64,000 nucleotides of DNA from Silene latifolia (lineage: Eukaryota > Streptophyta > Magnoliopsida > Caryophyllales > Caryophyllaceae), in the NCBI RefSeq assembly GCF_048544455.1, contig NC_133534.1, positions 90,115,637 through 90,179,636 of the forward strand, read 5' to 3'. The position numbers and the translations under genes were made by a program. Positions 12,301 through 23,249 of the stretch are shown in pieces; positions within the stretch are counted from its first letter, which is position 1; each line of letters opens with the position of its first letter. The notes under the pieces were generated by a model. That model searched no databases. It saw only the letters and a list, made by a program, of their open reading frames with translations, and had not been told where the DNA came from.

Positions 12301-12660
12301 TTAGCACTCACCTTCACCGAATCCCACCACTTCCAGTTGCGCCTCCCTCGGATAAAATGCAGCCTGATCCACTCTCATCTCATCAGGACAATGGACTAAG
12401 TCTAGTATGTTCTCCATCTCCCTCAGCCAACTATCGAGAAGGTTAGGCTCCTCAACTCCCTTGTACTCTTTTGGGTTGAACCTCGCAATATAAAGGCTGA
12501 CTTTAGCATGGTCAACTTCCTTCTCCTTTTCCTTATTCTTGTCCTCGTTCACTTTCTTCAGGGTCTCAGTCAGAGCATCCTGGTGCTCTAACATCTTGAC
12601 GATGTCATCAGTGGTCATAAGCTCAACTCTCGCATACAAGGCATTTCTCTTTGGCGGCAT
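12301..12660 (-). pseudogene. Gag, N-terminal part
   Basis: Start chosen at the ATG at 12660 (MPPKRNA), because the open frame further upstream only reads through palindromic repeats of the leader. Contains the start of the retrotransposon gag domain with the FNPKEYKG and WLREMENIL blocks. The frame breaks near 12301, before the middle of the capsid domain; the next part is at 11693-12163. Confidence 0.8.
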
Positions 12661-12744
12661 CTTGAAACTATACGTATATAAGAAAGGGTAAACATAAACA
12701 TGCGTACTAAACTTCAAAACACGAAAACTCGCTGCCCAGAACCT

Positions 12745-13010
12745 ACTCGATCGAGTATCCAAACCCACTCGATCGAGTAACGGGCTACTCGATCGAGTGC
12801 CCCTATGTACTCGATCGAGTACCCAAACTCCAGAACCAAACAGACCGTCTGATCTCAAACCCACTCGATCGAGTATCTAGGCTACTCGATCGAGTGACCC
12901 CCTACTCGATCGAGTACCCCTAGTTACTCGATCGAGTGCCCCAAAACGCGATTCTGGTCCAAAATCGTCAAAAACCTATCCGATCGAGTTAGTCTCACTC
13001 GATCAAGTAT
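12745..13010. repeat. ACTCGATCGAGT palindrome cluster, 5' leader
   Basis: Eight exact copies of the 12-bp palindrome at 12745, 12767, 12787, 12809, 12863, 12884, 12904 and 12926, mostly 20-22 bp apart, and two diverged copies to about 13010. This is the transcribed leader between primer-binding site and gag start, so the same unit exists both in the LTR and outside it. Confidence 0.92.
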
Positions 13011-13462
13011 CACTAATACGTAAAAGCTACCCGCATATTACGTCACATACTAACATTGCTAACTTTATAAAAATCGCATGATATCATAATCAATATGCTA
13101 CGCATCTATTCTACTTATCAATAGAATCAAATCATCATGCTATAAAAGCCACATTGTAAACACCTCAACATGCTATCATCTCATTAACATGTTCCACGTA
13201 TCATTTCCTTTCACATGCTCAACTTCCTATTTCAACACCAAACAATCAACACACTTCATCACTTTGTTGCACAAGTTAACAAGCACACATATATTCAACA
13301 AACACTTTCCCCCGTGACCGGTTCAAAGTTGTAGGGCGACCCCTTGCGACTTTAGGACGTCTCCCAAGCCTTTGCACTAGCTCCCACAACTTTTACCCCG
13401 GGTTCATTTTAATTGACTCTCTATGTTCATTAAGTTCATTGGTTACAGGTTTCAGGATCGTC
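13011..13462 (-). other. Chromovirus leader, no gene
   Basis: Untranslated sequence between the primer-binding site and the palindrome cluster. No open frame or repeat of note seen. Confidence 0.6.
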
Positions 13463-13474
13463 GCTCTGATACCA
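13463..13474 (-). other. Primer-binding site, initiator tRNA-Met type
   Basis: Minus-strand TGGTATCAGAGC, 2 bp after the LTR end. It pairs with the 3' end of initiator tRNA-Met to prime minus-strand DNA. Fixes the LTR border at 13477. Confidence 0.92.
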
Positions 13475-13926
13475 TTTGTAACACCCCCATACTCCGAGTG
13501 CCTTACCAGGACCACTCAGGTATGAAGACATCACCATCTCGGTTGCCCGATGCATGATAATCAAACAGACAAAACAGAAACAACATTTATTATAAATACT
13601 TTAATGAATGAATACAATCCTTGAAGCCCAAACCGAAAGTACGATACATTATTCCAAACTAACTGTTCTCAACTGAATGTAAATAAATACTAAACTACAG
13701 CGGAAGACTCTATCGTCATGTCGTGGCCATCCCAGCCATCCCAGTACTCATCTCAATACCTGCTCAATATCTGCTCACCATCCCCGAATGGATCGCCGCA
13801 GGTTTACAAAACAACACCGGGGTCAGTACTAATCACACAATCAATATACATAACAACAGTAAGACAAATAGACAGCTGAACTGCCACACACGCACACACA
13901 CCAACCAACCGTCTCAATCACCGATC

Positions 13927-14110
13927 GTCCACTTTGGACCACCGCGCGATGGGGGACCGCAGCCGTTCCCACCTAAGCCCCGCTCATCGTACGAGCGATA
14001 ACCCTGCTCATTAATGTGCACATCCCTTCTGTGGCGGGTTCCACAGAAGGCGAAACTAGGGCGTGAGATCACTCCCGCAAGTGACCCCACTCAGCCGAGA
14101 ACGCATCTCG
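13927..14110 (-). other. Run of perfect short hairpins in the LTR leader
   Basis: Five perfect inverted repeats in 184 bp: 13927-13939 (5-bp stem), 13981-13997 (CGCTC/GAGCG), 14025-14050 (10-bp stem CCTTCTGTGG/CCACAGAAGG, 6-nt loop), 14069-14084 (TCACT/AGTGA) and 14096-14110 (CGAGA/TCTCG). All lie downstream of the TATA box on the minus strand, so they would be in the transcript if this LTR acts as promoter. Confidence 0.7.
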
Positions 14111-14575
14111 AGAGCCATCAACAAACACAACCACAATCACAATCACAATTACAATCATCATATACAATCAACTAATTACAGCACATCACCAATATCCCAT
14201 TATGGGACTAATGCGAGTAGGAAATCCTACCCGGAAAGCACAACACGCAGACGGTATCTACAAATTTGTCTCAAAACGGCTCCTCTACGAATTCTCCTCC
14301 TATCATATATAACACATAAAGACTACCATTCAATTCCTACTCATAAAATCCCCAATTGCTAAATTAGGGTTTCAACCACCTTATCAAAACATTTTAAAAC
14401 TTATGTTAAAAGCTTACCCTCGACGCAAGGAATCCAACGACACGAACTACGATGCAAACCGACCGTCTGAACTCCGGGAATTGTCAAGAACGCGATTAGG
14501 AAGAAGGACGATCGCTTTCTCTCTTAAACGGGTTTTAGGTTTTGGTAAAAGTGTTTTAAAACAAAGACGAATATG

Positions 14576-14583
14576 TTTATATA
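14576..14583 (-). promoter_or_regulatory. TATA box of the chromovirus LTR
   Basis: Minus-strand TATATAAA, about 53 bp downstream of the palindrome cluster; repeated in the 3' LTR at 7642-7649. Assigned by sequence only. Confidence 0.6.
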
Positions 14584-14635
14584 CCTTAATCGCGTAATTA
14601 ACAAAACCCGAGAAAACTCCCCCGATAAACCGGAC

Positions 14636-14789
14636 ACTCGATCGAGTACCCAAGGTACTCGATCGAGTACCCCCTACTCGATCGAGTGCCCCTGACTACT
14701 CGATCGAGTGCCCAACAGGTCAGAAACTATTTTATTCTGCAACATACCCTTACTCGACAGAGTAAGGGCTACTCGATAGAGTACCCCCA
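14636..14789. repeat. ACTCGATCGAGT palindrome cluster, 5' LTR
   Basis: Exact copies at 14636, 14657, 14676 and 14698, then central variants at about 14752-14785, in the same arrangement as the 3' LTR copy. Confidence 0.9.
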
Positions 14790-14813
14790 AGACCATAAAT
14801 ACGGAGTATTACA

Positions 14814-16677
14814 CGGGCTACATCACATTTTGTCTTTTGGGTCAAGAATCGTATCACCCATTTACCCATCTACATTTACTGATTACCATACCCGTTTAAC
14901 CCATTGCCTTACCCGGAACATGTAACCACCATTTACCCTAAACCTAATTTAAGAGCCGCTCTCCCTCTCCCCTATTTTCGACGCACACCAACACACACAC
15001 ACGATCAAAGGAAGAACAATTGTCGAGCCTCTCAATTGATTGAAGATTTCTCATCGATTTCAACCTAATTCGATTTCCCTGTTTGTAAGTCGATTTCATT
15101 CCATTGTTTATACTGTTTTAAAATCGTCTTCTTCGAAAAGTTTGAAAAGAGAGTCCTGTTTATTTGATGTCTAGTTTATGCATATAAAATCTCGTAGTCA
15201 AATTATTTATGGTTTGTCCTAGGTGATTTATTTCTGAACATGTCGCTGAAAAGTCCGCGAATCTGATTTGGTTGTGGAAAATGATTTGAAACCTTAATTT
15301 TTATGTCGATTCAGTTATGGGGCTTCTTCTTATATCATATTTGTATAGTCTAGATGGTAATAGGATTTGGAATTTCTGAAAAATGATGTTTTAAACTCGT
15401 TTTATGAATCAATACTTTTTATGCGACGGTTTCTGTCAGTTTTTGGAAATCAGTCTGAAAACTCTTTATAAGTTTGGAATTTGAGCAAAACACGTTAGAT
15501 ATAATTTGTAGCTAAGACTCATGGGGTTCCAATCCAATTGGCCTTGTATCAATTTGATTTTTCTGGAATTAGTTATGTATTTTATTCCGAGTCTGTCATG
15601 TGCTGGAAAATCAGGAAAAGTCGTGTTTGTTCTTTAAGTTGATATTCCTATTAAGTTATGATGAGTCTAGGTTGTGTGCATGATTATTTGATTGAGTAGG
15701 TGTTAATTATACATAGTTATGTTATGTAGGTGATGGATATGTGAAGGATCATAATTGATTGCTTGTGTGAGCTCGGATTGCGAAAAGGTAGGGAAATACA
15801 CTTGACTTATTATCGTTGTTGTTGAATTGTGTTAACTTGTTTGTGTTTCATATGACCAAACTGTGAACGTTGACTTGATTCGTGGTTGTTGATTTATATT
15901 ATGATTCATATCTTTGGAAAGTGATTGATTGAATTGATCGTATTGAGTATGTTATCACAACATTTGGTAACCTAGGCATGATTTTATGGTTGATCAGTTC
16001 AATGATATACATCTTTGTGTTGCATTAATTTCTTCTAAGCATTCATATGCATTGGAGATGGAGGATGTTGTGGTGATGTGGTGTGGTGATGATGATGTTG
16101 TGATAAGGCCCGGGCGGGTTCTGCAGGACTTGCCCTGGTGTCCTCGGTGCGGTGGCGGATCGGCTACGGTCGATATATAGTCTACCGGGGATCGGTATGG
16201 CTGGGTTGTACGGGTTATGAGTTGCGATGAGATGATGGTGGTGATGGAGGAGCATGCATATCATACATACTTGTTGCATTGTATTACCCTACTCAACCTC
16301 GTGGTTGACCCTGTGTATTCGTGAACACCTGCGGTGAACCTTTTAATGGGGAGCAGATTGACAGGTACCTCAGAGACTGATAAGAGCTGGATGGGAAGAG
16401 AGCTTGGATTGCCTGACTTAGTGACTAGTCCACCTCGTTTAATCATGTTTAGTTATCCACCTTGTTTTACAAGTTTTATTTCCGCTAAAAGTTTGTAAAG
16501 TGTTTTGCTACAGTTTTAGTTTGTACGGTTTTGTAAACAGTATTCACTTAAAGTATAATTAAAGTACTTTGGATTGTTATGTCTTTATATTCACTACCTC
16601 GGGAAACCGAGATGGTAACAGTCCGGTTTATTAGGGAATGTCTTGTTAAAGGCTCCTTTGTAAATCGGGGTGTTACA
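14814..16677 (+). mobile_element. Remnant LTR of another gypsy family
   Basis: Its right end (ACCGAGATGGTAACAGTCC, GGCTCCT, then GGGGTGTTACA at 16677) and the block around 16285-16370 closely match the ends of the 22765 and 26906 LTRs, but the rest is different. No primer-binding site follows; 16678 onward is Copia sequence. Probably a solo or truncated LTR, its left end removed or hidden at the chromovirus border (14813). ATAAC follows it, but no clear duplicate can be assigned on the left. No gene inside; the open frames at 15986-16180 and 16261-16446 have no domain. Confidence 0.6.
16110..16308 (+). other. Hairpin-rich part of the remnant LTR
   Basis: GC-rich island with inverted repeats, including GGGC/GCCC around 16114-16138, TACCG/CGGTA at 16183-16197, and the perfect hairpin TCAACC-TCGT-GGTTGA at 16293-16308. 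The last has the same position and stem in the 22765 and 26906 LTRs. Confidence 0.5.
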
Positions 16678-17852
16678 ATAACTTTGCACCAAATTAGGTT
16701 ACCTTGATCTTGTCATAAAGGTTACATAAGATGTTTAAATTTTGTGTTCGTTACAGAGAGTTTGTGACAACCCAAATGCCTTTATCAATTCGAATGTTCT
16801 TAGCAATATAGCCTCTCATGAGGATGAGATTAGGCAAAAGGATAACGAATCTTTCTCCTTGAATGTAACTCATGAAGGGAGAAGTTTTGTTGATCTTGTC
16901 AATGCTAAGGAGCTTAGCATGCTTGAAAGATCCCTTTTGTGATCTTATATACGTCAAAGAGTTGGAACTTTGGATTCAATCATATAGTCTATCAAAATGG
17001 TATTACTCGAGTGTCGAGGTACCATGATAATACATGGAGTTTAGTGGGAGCTAAAGCGAGTTTCTTAGTCTAATTATGTGCTTGACATATTAGTGACTAG
17101 AAATGTAGCTAAGGTGATATTTCTTAGTCTAAATATGTGTTTGAAATATTAGTGACTATAAATATTCTCGGGTGAATATTTGAGAGTAGCATGGCGTATC
17201 TTAAACATCCGGATCTAATGAGATAGATCTCCATGGATATTAGCATTTTAGTCAAGAGACTTATGTGATAAGATTCTTGACTCATTCAAGTTGTTGAATA
17301 ATTAATATGATCTCTTCAGCTTCCGCTGCAGGATCTATTAAATATGCTAAAAGCTGCTCTCGTCGGGACTCATCATATTGAGAATATGAGAAGTCATTAG
17401 CAATCATTTCCTCGTGGGTGTCACTAGATGATTATCAAGAGCATTCTCGAGTACTTTAGAAGCACTGAGAATTTATTCTTGTAGTTTGGAGAAATCTATG
17501 AATTTCGTGTAAAAGGATTACACGGAAATATTCCTATACTTATAAGATGTTATGGGCCTCGTTAAGGAATTATTAGCATGTAAAAGAGCTATGTGCATAA
17601 AAGATGTCATATGAAGGATGTGTATGTATAAGTGTTATACGTACAAATCATGAACGAAAGCTAAGTACATTACAACATCCGATGTTGTAAAAGTGAGAGT
17701 TGATATCCGGAATTTAATGGAACTAGAGTAGTTCCAGTGACTTTGGTTTTTTGTCCTAGGTCGTGCCGTAAAAGGAGGCCAAAGGACATCTACTGGGTCA
17801 TGGTGATATGTATTGTACAAAAGGATAGATAGGGCAGACATGAATTGTCCAC
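16678..17852 (+). pseudogene. Copia element 2, pol remnant (left half)
   Basis: Related to Copia 1: 17230-17345 matches 4540-4650 in order and phase, with the alanine-rich SASAAGS stretch of the RT-RNase H connection at about 17315. Frames are short and broken. The element is split at 17852/17853 by the Athila insertion and resumes at 37240. The left boundary at 16678 abuts the remnant LTR. Confidence 0.7.
17848..17852 (+). repeat. Target site duplication of the Athila element, left
   Basis: TCCAC, repeated directly after the 3' LTR at 37240-37244. A 5-bp duplication is normal for LTR retrotransposons and confirms the borders. Confidence 0.9.
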
Positions 17853-18166
17853 TGATAGTGTCAAATATGTCGTGTCTAGTATGATAATATTAGGTTGTTT
17901 ATTCAATTGTTGGAGCCAAGTTATGGGTTAATCTCGGACATACTGGCTTACACTATTTCTTTGTAGTTTGGGTCACAAAGGACGTAGTCTTGAATTGATC
18001 ACCTTTTGAGGCAAGGGAAGCAACCGTATCTAGGAGTGAAGGTGAAGATTTCATGTTGTTTCAGCCAAGATAAGAAGTCCGTCTCAAGCAAGCAATGACG
18101 AGTGAAGTTTGGAAAGTAAAGAAGCAAGCAAAACTTGGAAGTTGTAGAGGAGACTCCCGAGCTGGT

Positions 18167-18224
18167 GCGCAGCCTGCGCCACATTCCTGCGCAGCCTGCG
18201 CCACTCTCAAAGTTTCCTGCGCCA
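18167..18224 (+). repeat. GCGCAG-C-CTGCGC palindromes, 5' LTR
   Basis: Exact 13-bp inverted repeats at 18167-18179 and 18189-18201, and a half copy at about 18216-18224. They stand about 110 bp upstream of the TATA box and are markedly GC-rich in an AT-rich LTR. Confidence 0.92.
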
Positions 18225-18310
18225 GGTCGTTTGAAAGACGGGCTTTGTTTAAGCAAATCAGTTTTTGGGCTTGTTTTTTGGAGGGTTTAACCTAAAAAGG
18301 AGTGCACCCT

Positions 18311-18318
18311 TATATATA
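18311..18318 (+). promoter_or_regulatory. TATA box of the Athila LTR
   Basis: TATATATA in a CACCCT...ACTCC context; the 3' LTR has a weaker CTATATGTG at about 36145-36153 and the related LTR at 53139 has TATAAATA at 53600-53607 in the same context. Confidence 0.6.
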
Positions 18319-19410
18319 CTCCTTATTTTGAAGACCTAGTTATCATCTAATTATTGAATAATCTCTAGAAACTTGTAGTAGGAAGAACACTTTATTTTGG
18401 GTGAAAGTTGTAATCTTTTAGCTTGGAATGTTAATCTTTCTTCAATTCTTGGGTTTTTCTAAGAAGATGGAAGGCTAATCTTTCCTTTGCTTGATGTAAT
18501 TTGATCAAAGTACCCAACTTTGGTATTGTAAGACTCTTAAACCTCTCTTAATTTATCTAATGCTCTTTTCTTGTGCTTTATTTCTTATGTTGAGTAGATG
18601 AATGTATGAATTGATCACTCTTGCATCTTATTTACTTGACTAGTGCAAATCCTAAGGAAATTGTTTATTTTAGTTGGGATTGTTGAAGCAAGTTTGTTGT
18701 TTGTTGAATTGGTTTAAAGGATTCTTACAACAAATAGAAAAGTCCATGTCTTTTACACATTTGTATGGTTTAATCTTATGAGGAATTGATCCTAGCTTCA
18801 TCTTTTGGCAATTTCTTAATGCTCATGCTTAGTCTCTTTTCATGGTTTAATGATTTGTTGCTTAAGCTTGAAGGGTATATGTGGATGGTTTAATTTACAT
18901 GTATCAACATCTTGAGGTGATAGTATTGGGTAGAAAATTGTAATAGAGAAATAAAAGAGTCAAACTTTATCATTGTTGGGTTACTAAGAGAGAATTGCAT
19001 CAAGTTTTTCCCTTTATATTGAATCTTGCACACAAGTTGTTTGTGGAATTGTCTCAATAGGAAGATCTTCAATCTTTACTCATATTTCCATGTTTGTTTC
19101 TCAAAACCAATCCTTTTTCATCCATGTTTCCTACTAGTTGATCTTTGTTAATACCCATTGTTTGTGATTAGTGCTTTTTGTTAAGTTTAAATTGTCATTA
19201 GGATCTTAACTAGTAGTAGAGACCTACTTAGTAGTCAATAGTTTATAATTCAAGTTTTTAGTCTTAAATCCCTTCTCTTGGGTTCGACCCTTACTTCCTT
19301 TTACTACTATCTTTAATAGCATAGTGTAGAGTGAATTTGGTTTATAAATTGTTAATTTGATAGGCTAATTCTAGTAAATTACGACATCTAGTTCTATTGC
19401 TATCAAATTT

Positions 19411-19428
19411 TGCCGCCGATGCCGGGGA
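19411..19428 (+). other. Athila primer-binding site, tRNA-Asp-like
   Basis: TGCCGCCGATGCCGGGGA, five bases after the LTR end. It resembles the TGGCGCCGTTGCCGGGGA site usual for Athila and Tat elements, with two differences. Confidence 0.8.
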
Positions 19429-19844
19429 AGGGCAACATAACTAAAGGCTTGATTGTTAAATTGCATGTTAGTTAATTCTCTTTTTTTGTTTTGGTAAGTA
19501 AGTGGAAGTTCTAACTTGTGTGTGTAGTGCGAAGGTTTATGTTTAGTTCTCCACAACACGGTGAATCAACCCCCGTGGAAGAGGACGCTTTTGGAGCATA
19601 TTCGTGGTTATTTACTAATCCTTGATACCAAAGAGCACAAAGGGAACATCGAGTAGAAGAAGCACCTTTTGAAGAACCTATTGAAGTAAATCCGATTGAA
19701 GTAGAGTATCCCCCTATGGCGAACGACACGAGAACCATCCGGGAAATACGAGCAAGGAATTATGATGAGCAACCCTTGTGTATCACCTACCCCCCTCTAG
19801 GAGCCAATGCAAATTTCTAACTCAAAGGCTTCTTTATCCATAAC

Positions 19845-22376
19845 ATGCCTAAGTTCCATGGCCATGCGGGGAATGACCCAAACCGTCACCTTTCGGAATT
19901 TCACATGATGTGTGAAGGTGCTATTCCGAATGGGGTGACGGAGGATCAATTCAAATTACGGGCCTTCCCATTTTCTTTGTTGGATTCGGCCAAAGATTGG
20001 CTCTTTTATCTTGATCCGGGATCTATAAGAACTTGGAAGGAAATGAAGGCGGCCTTTCTTGAGAAGTACTACCCCGATGCCCGTCACAACCGTGCTTAGA
20101 AGGCCATTACTACCATAGAACAAGACCTCAATGGTGAAACCATGTATGAGTATTGGGAGAGGTTTAAAAAGTTGGTAGCTCAATGCCCATACCACGGGTT
20201 GAGCGATGATGATCTTCTTGTGAACTTCGATGAAGGGCTAGGCTAAGATGATCAAAGAATGGTCAATTCCGCTACCGGAGGAGGGTTGGAAAATTTTTCC
20301 ATAGTGGATGCCAAGGAAATCATTGAGAGACTTGACTCTACTACAAGGAATTATGGAAGAACTCAAAAGGGAACAAGGAATACTTCTTCAATGGGAACCT
20401 CTTCCTCATTTACTCAAAACCTTGAGCAAAGTGTGAATGATTTGACCCACTTAGTGAAGAATATGATAGTGAACAATCCAAACAAGGATGGGGGAAGAGG
20501 AAATCAAGTGGAATGCAACTATTGTCAAGGTCCTCATTTGGAGGAAAATTGCCCCATCATGATTGAAGAAGGAATTGGAGTGGAGAATGTAAGTGCAATG
20601 GGGTATGGGAATTACAATGCTAGGAATCCTCAAGGGGGAGGATACTACAATTATGACCCTAGTGGCAACAATTAAAATGTTGGGAGTAGAGACAATCCTA
20701 GACTTGGTTCGGGTGGTGACACCTCAAAGAGCTTTGTGAATGGTTAATTCAACCACTTGAGGGACCAAAATTCCCGACAAGGTCAAGGTTCAAACTCTCA
20801 AGGAAATAGGAATGGGAATTTCAATCAAGAAGGAAATAGGAATGGGAATTTCAACAACCAAGGTAGAAACCAAAACCAAGGTCAATCATCCCAATTTGAC
20901 AATCAAGGTAACAACAACAATTCTCAAAAAGAACCAAGTGTTGAAGACTTGCTTAAGAACATTTTGCAAGAGCAAGTCAAAACGAACAAGAGGCTTGACA
21001 AGATTGATGTCGACAAGAGTGTTAGTGATGCCAAGGTTGCCAACCTTGAAGTCCAACTTGGCCAAATTGCCCAAGAACTTGCCAAGAAAAATCAATGGAC
21101 CTCAACTTCTATTCCCTCCACTACATTTCCTCCTAGAGAGAATGCTAGTGCTATGACATTGAGGAAGGGGAGAACTTTAGAATCCCCTCCCAAGAAGAAG
21201 AGAAGGGGCAAGTCACAAGAAAGGGTTATTGACATTGAAGAGCAAATTGAAGAAGAGCTTGTGGTTGAACAAGAGAAAGGATCATCTTCAAAAGCTAATG
21301 AGGAAAAAGAAAGGAGTCCTTGGAGCATTGACAAAGGGAAGGAAGGAAACACCAACACAAAGGATCAACTCAAAGAGATTGAACAAGAGTATGAACCGGA
21401 GGTACCATTTCCTAGTGCCCTCACAAGTCCCAAGAAGTTTGATAAAGACACCGATCTTTATGAGACTTTTAGGAAATGTGAGGTCAACATCCCTCTTTTT
21501 ACTATCATTAACACCGTTCCTAGGTATGAAAAGTTCCTCAAAGAGCTTTGCACCCCAAAACGGAAGCCAAGGAAAGGAGTTGAAAGAGTCACGGTTAGTA
21601 GGCATGTCTCGGCAATTTTCAAACAAAATCTTCCCAAAAAGTGCGATGATTCGGGCATGCTAACTATACCGTGCTCAATTGGAGGAAAAGCTTTTGCTAG
21701 AGCTATGCTAGACTCGGGGTCCTCTATTAATGTCATGCCTTATTCCATTTATGAGACCTTAGAATTGCCTCCCTTGTCTAGGACCAATGTTGTGATCCAA
21801 TTGGCGGATCGTTCTACAATTCACCCTAAAGGTCTTGTGGAGGATGTGTTGGTAGAGGTTGATAAGTTCATATTTCCGGCCGATTTTTATGTTTTAGACA
21901 TGAAACCGGACTCTAAGGCTACACCCCTCTTGCTAGGGAGGCCTTTTATGAGAACCTCCAAAACCAAGCTAGACATGTATGATGGAACTTTGACCATGGA
22001 ATTTGAAGGGAAAGTTTTGAAATATAATGTGTATGAGACGATGAAAAAGACCGATGATTTGAGTTGTTGCTACTTTCCTGATAAAATTAAACATTTGGCA
22101 AATCGAGTTTACCAAATTAGTCATAGGGATCCACTTGAAGTGGCCCTCACTAACAATGTCGAGAAAGAAGGGTTGCGGTTTTTGTTGTCTCATGATGTGC
22201 AGGAATGTATAGAGGAGTTGGAGAAGGAAGAACCCTTAGAAGAATCTAAGATGGAGGAAGAAATGAGGGAAATTGAGGAGGACATCCCGAGCCAGGGCGC
22301 AGCCTGCGCAGCTCACCGGCGCAGCCTGCGCAGTTCCCAGCTCCACCAAAGATTGTTTTTCCTCCTCCTCTTATGA
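19845..22376 (+). pseudogene. Athila gag-protease with in-frame stops
   Basis: One reading frame interrupted only by stop codons (20097, about 20244, 20673, about 20743). Residues from 19845 hold the retrotransposon gag domain (KLRAFPFSL, then KDWLFYL and the FLEKYYP block). A CX2CX3HX4C knuckle is at about 20515-20555. An Asn/Gln-rich linker and a long charged region follow. The Athila protease has LDSGSS at about 21708 and the LGRPFMRTS block at about 21937. Gag packages RNA; protease cuts the polyprotein. The frame goes wrong at the inserted palindromes near 22297-22331 and stops at 22376. Confidence 0.88.
22297..22331 (+). repeat. GCGCAG-C-CTGCGC palindromes inside pol
   Basis: Two exact copies (22297-22309, 22319-22331) within the protease-RT linker. 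The reading frame before them and the one after them differ, so the change of frame falls at or near this block. Confidence 0.9.
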
Positions 22377-22764
22377 TTATCAAGCTAAATTTCTGCCTCT
22401 AGAGGCCTCCCTTGAAAGACCACTTCCATCCATCATTAAGCCACCCACCCCCAACCTAAAACCACTCCCCGACCACTTGAAGTACGTGTTTCTTGGGGCA
22501 AACAACACTCTACCCCTTATAATTTCAAACCAACTTGAGGGTGATCAAGAAAGGAGATTGGTGGATGTTTTACACAAGTACAAGGAAGCTTTTGGGTGGA
22601 GCATTACGGATCTAAAAGGGATAAGCCCAAGCGTTTGCATGCACAAGATCCGTTTGGAAGGGGAAGCAAAGCCGGTTCAGCAACCACAAAGAAGATTAAA
22701 CCCACCAATGATGGAGGTGTTGAAGGAAGAGATCATCAAGCGACTCCAAATGGGAATCATCTAC
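22333..22764 (+). pseudogene. Athila pol, start of RT (left of the insert)
   Basis: Frame offset from gag-protease. Contains the LKPLPDHLKYVFLG block and the KEAFGWSITDLKGISP segment that open the RT region in Athila, then the MEVLKEEIIKRL helix. It stops at the TCTAC target site and continues in the proper phase at 29388 after the insert. Confidence 0.88.
22760..22764 (+). repeat. Target site duplication of the nested element, left
   Basis: TCTAC, repeated at 29383-29387 right after the 3' LTR. Confidence 0.92.
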
Positions 22765-23241
22765 TGTAATACTCCGTATTTTAATAATAATTTATAAGAG
22801 TAATTTATGTAATTTAATGGGTAATTAAATGACATTTCTAATAATAAATACAAGTGAGACGTTAATTAAGTAATAAATTAATAATTCTAGTCGGGAGTTG
22901 GGTTTGGCTAATATTTGTGCTTTGGGCTTAGTTGGTGATCGAGTGTTGGACTATGTGGTATTATTATATGGGCCAAATTTATTAAATTGGTATTAGTGTA
23001 ATCGGGATTTATATCGGGAATTAATAATAATATATCAAGGTAATTATGATTATAATAATAAATAATAAAGTTATGGCAATAATAAATTAGTAAAGGTTAT
23101 ATGAGTAAATCATAGTTATGGTAGGATTAATAATATATGATAAATAATAATGATATAATTATAATGACAATTTCTATATTAATTAGAATAAGGAAAGTTA
23201 CATGGTTTCCTAATTGGCCTCGTATTCTCTAAATTTTACAC

Positions 23242-23249
23242 TATAAATA
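23242..23249 (+). promoter_or_regulatory. TATA box of the nested element LTR
   Basis: TATAAATA in the context CACTATAAATACCACC; identical copy at about 27383-27390 in the 3' LTR. Confidence 0.65.

Larger units (their letters stand above)
7374..14813 (-). mobile_element. Chromovirus (Tekay-like Ty3/gypsy) element, minus strand
   Basis: Full set of parts in minus-strand order: 5' LTR (14813-13477), primer-binding site, leader, gag, protease, RT, RNase H, integrase, chromodomain, polypurine tract, 3' LTR. The 3' LTR is cut to about 500 bp, so the target duplication cannot be checked. Every gene has frameshifts or stops, and the protease active site is changed, so it is not autonomous now. The C-terminal chromodomain is the defining feature of chromoviruses. 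Confidence 0.9.
13477..14813 (-). mobile_element. Chromovirus 5' LTR, complete (1337 bp)
   Basis: Minus strand starts TGTAATACTCCGTA at 14813 and ends GGGGGTGTTACA at 13477. Contains the palindrome cluster (14636-14789), a TATA box at 14576-14583, and a hairpin-rich leader part (13927-14110). Confidence 0.9.
17853..19405 (+). mobile_element. Athila 5' LTR (1553 bp)
   Basis: TGATAGTGTC...TTGCTATCA. Contains the GC palindrome cluster at 18167-18224 and TATATATA at 18311-18318. Differs from the 3' LTR at scattered single bases and small indels. Open frames in it are also present in the other LTR and have no domain. Confidence 0.92.

Noticed and set aside
12745-13010. Regularly spaced palindromes resembling a CRISPR array (also 43109-43350)
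   Set aside because: Units of 10-14 bp with spacers under 15 bp, inside plant LTR retrotransposons and without cas genes.
14930-14950. CCCTAAACC, telomere-like
   Set aside because: Single occurrence, not a tandem repeat.
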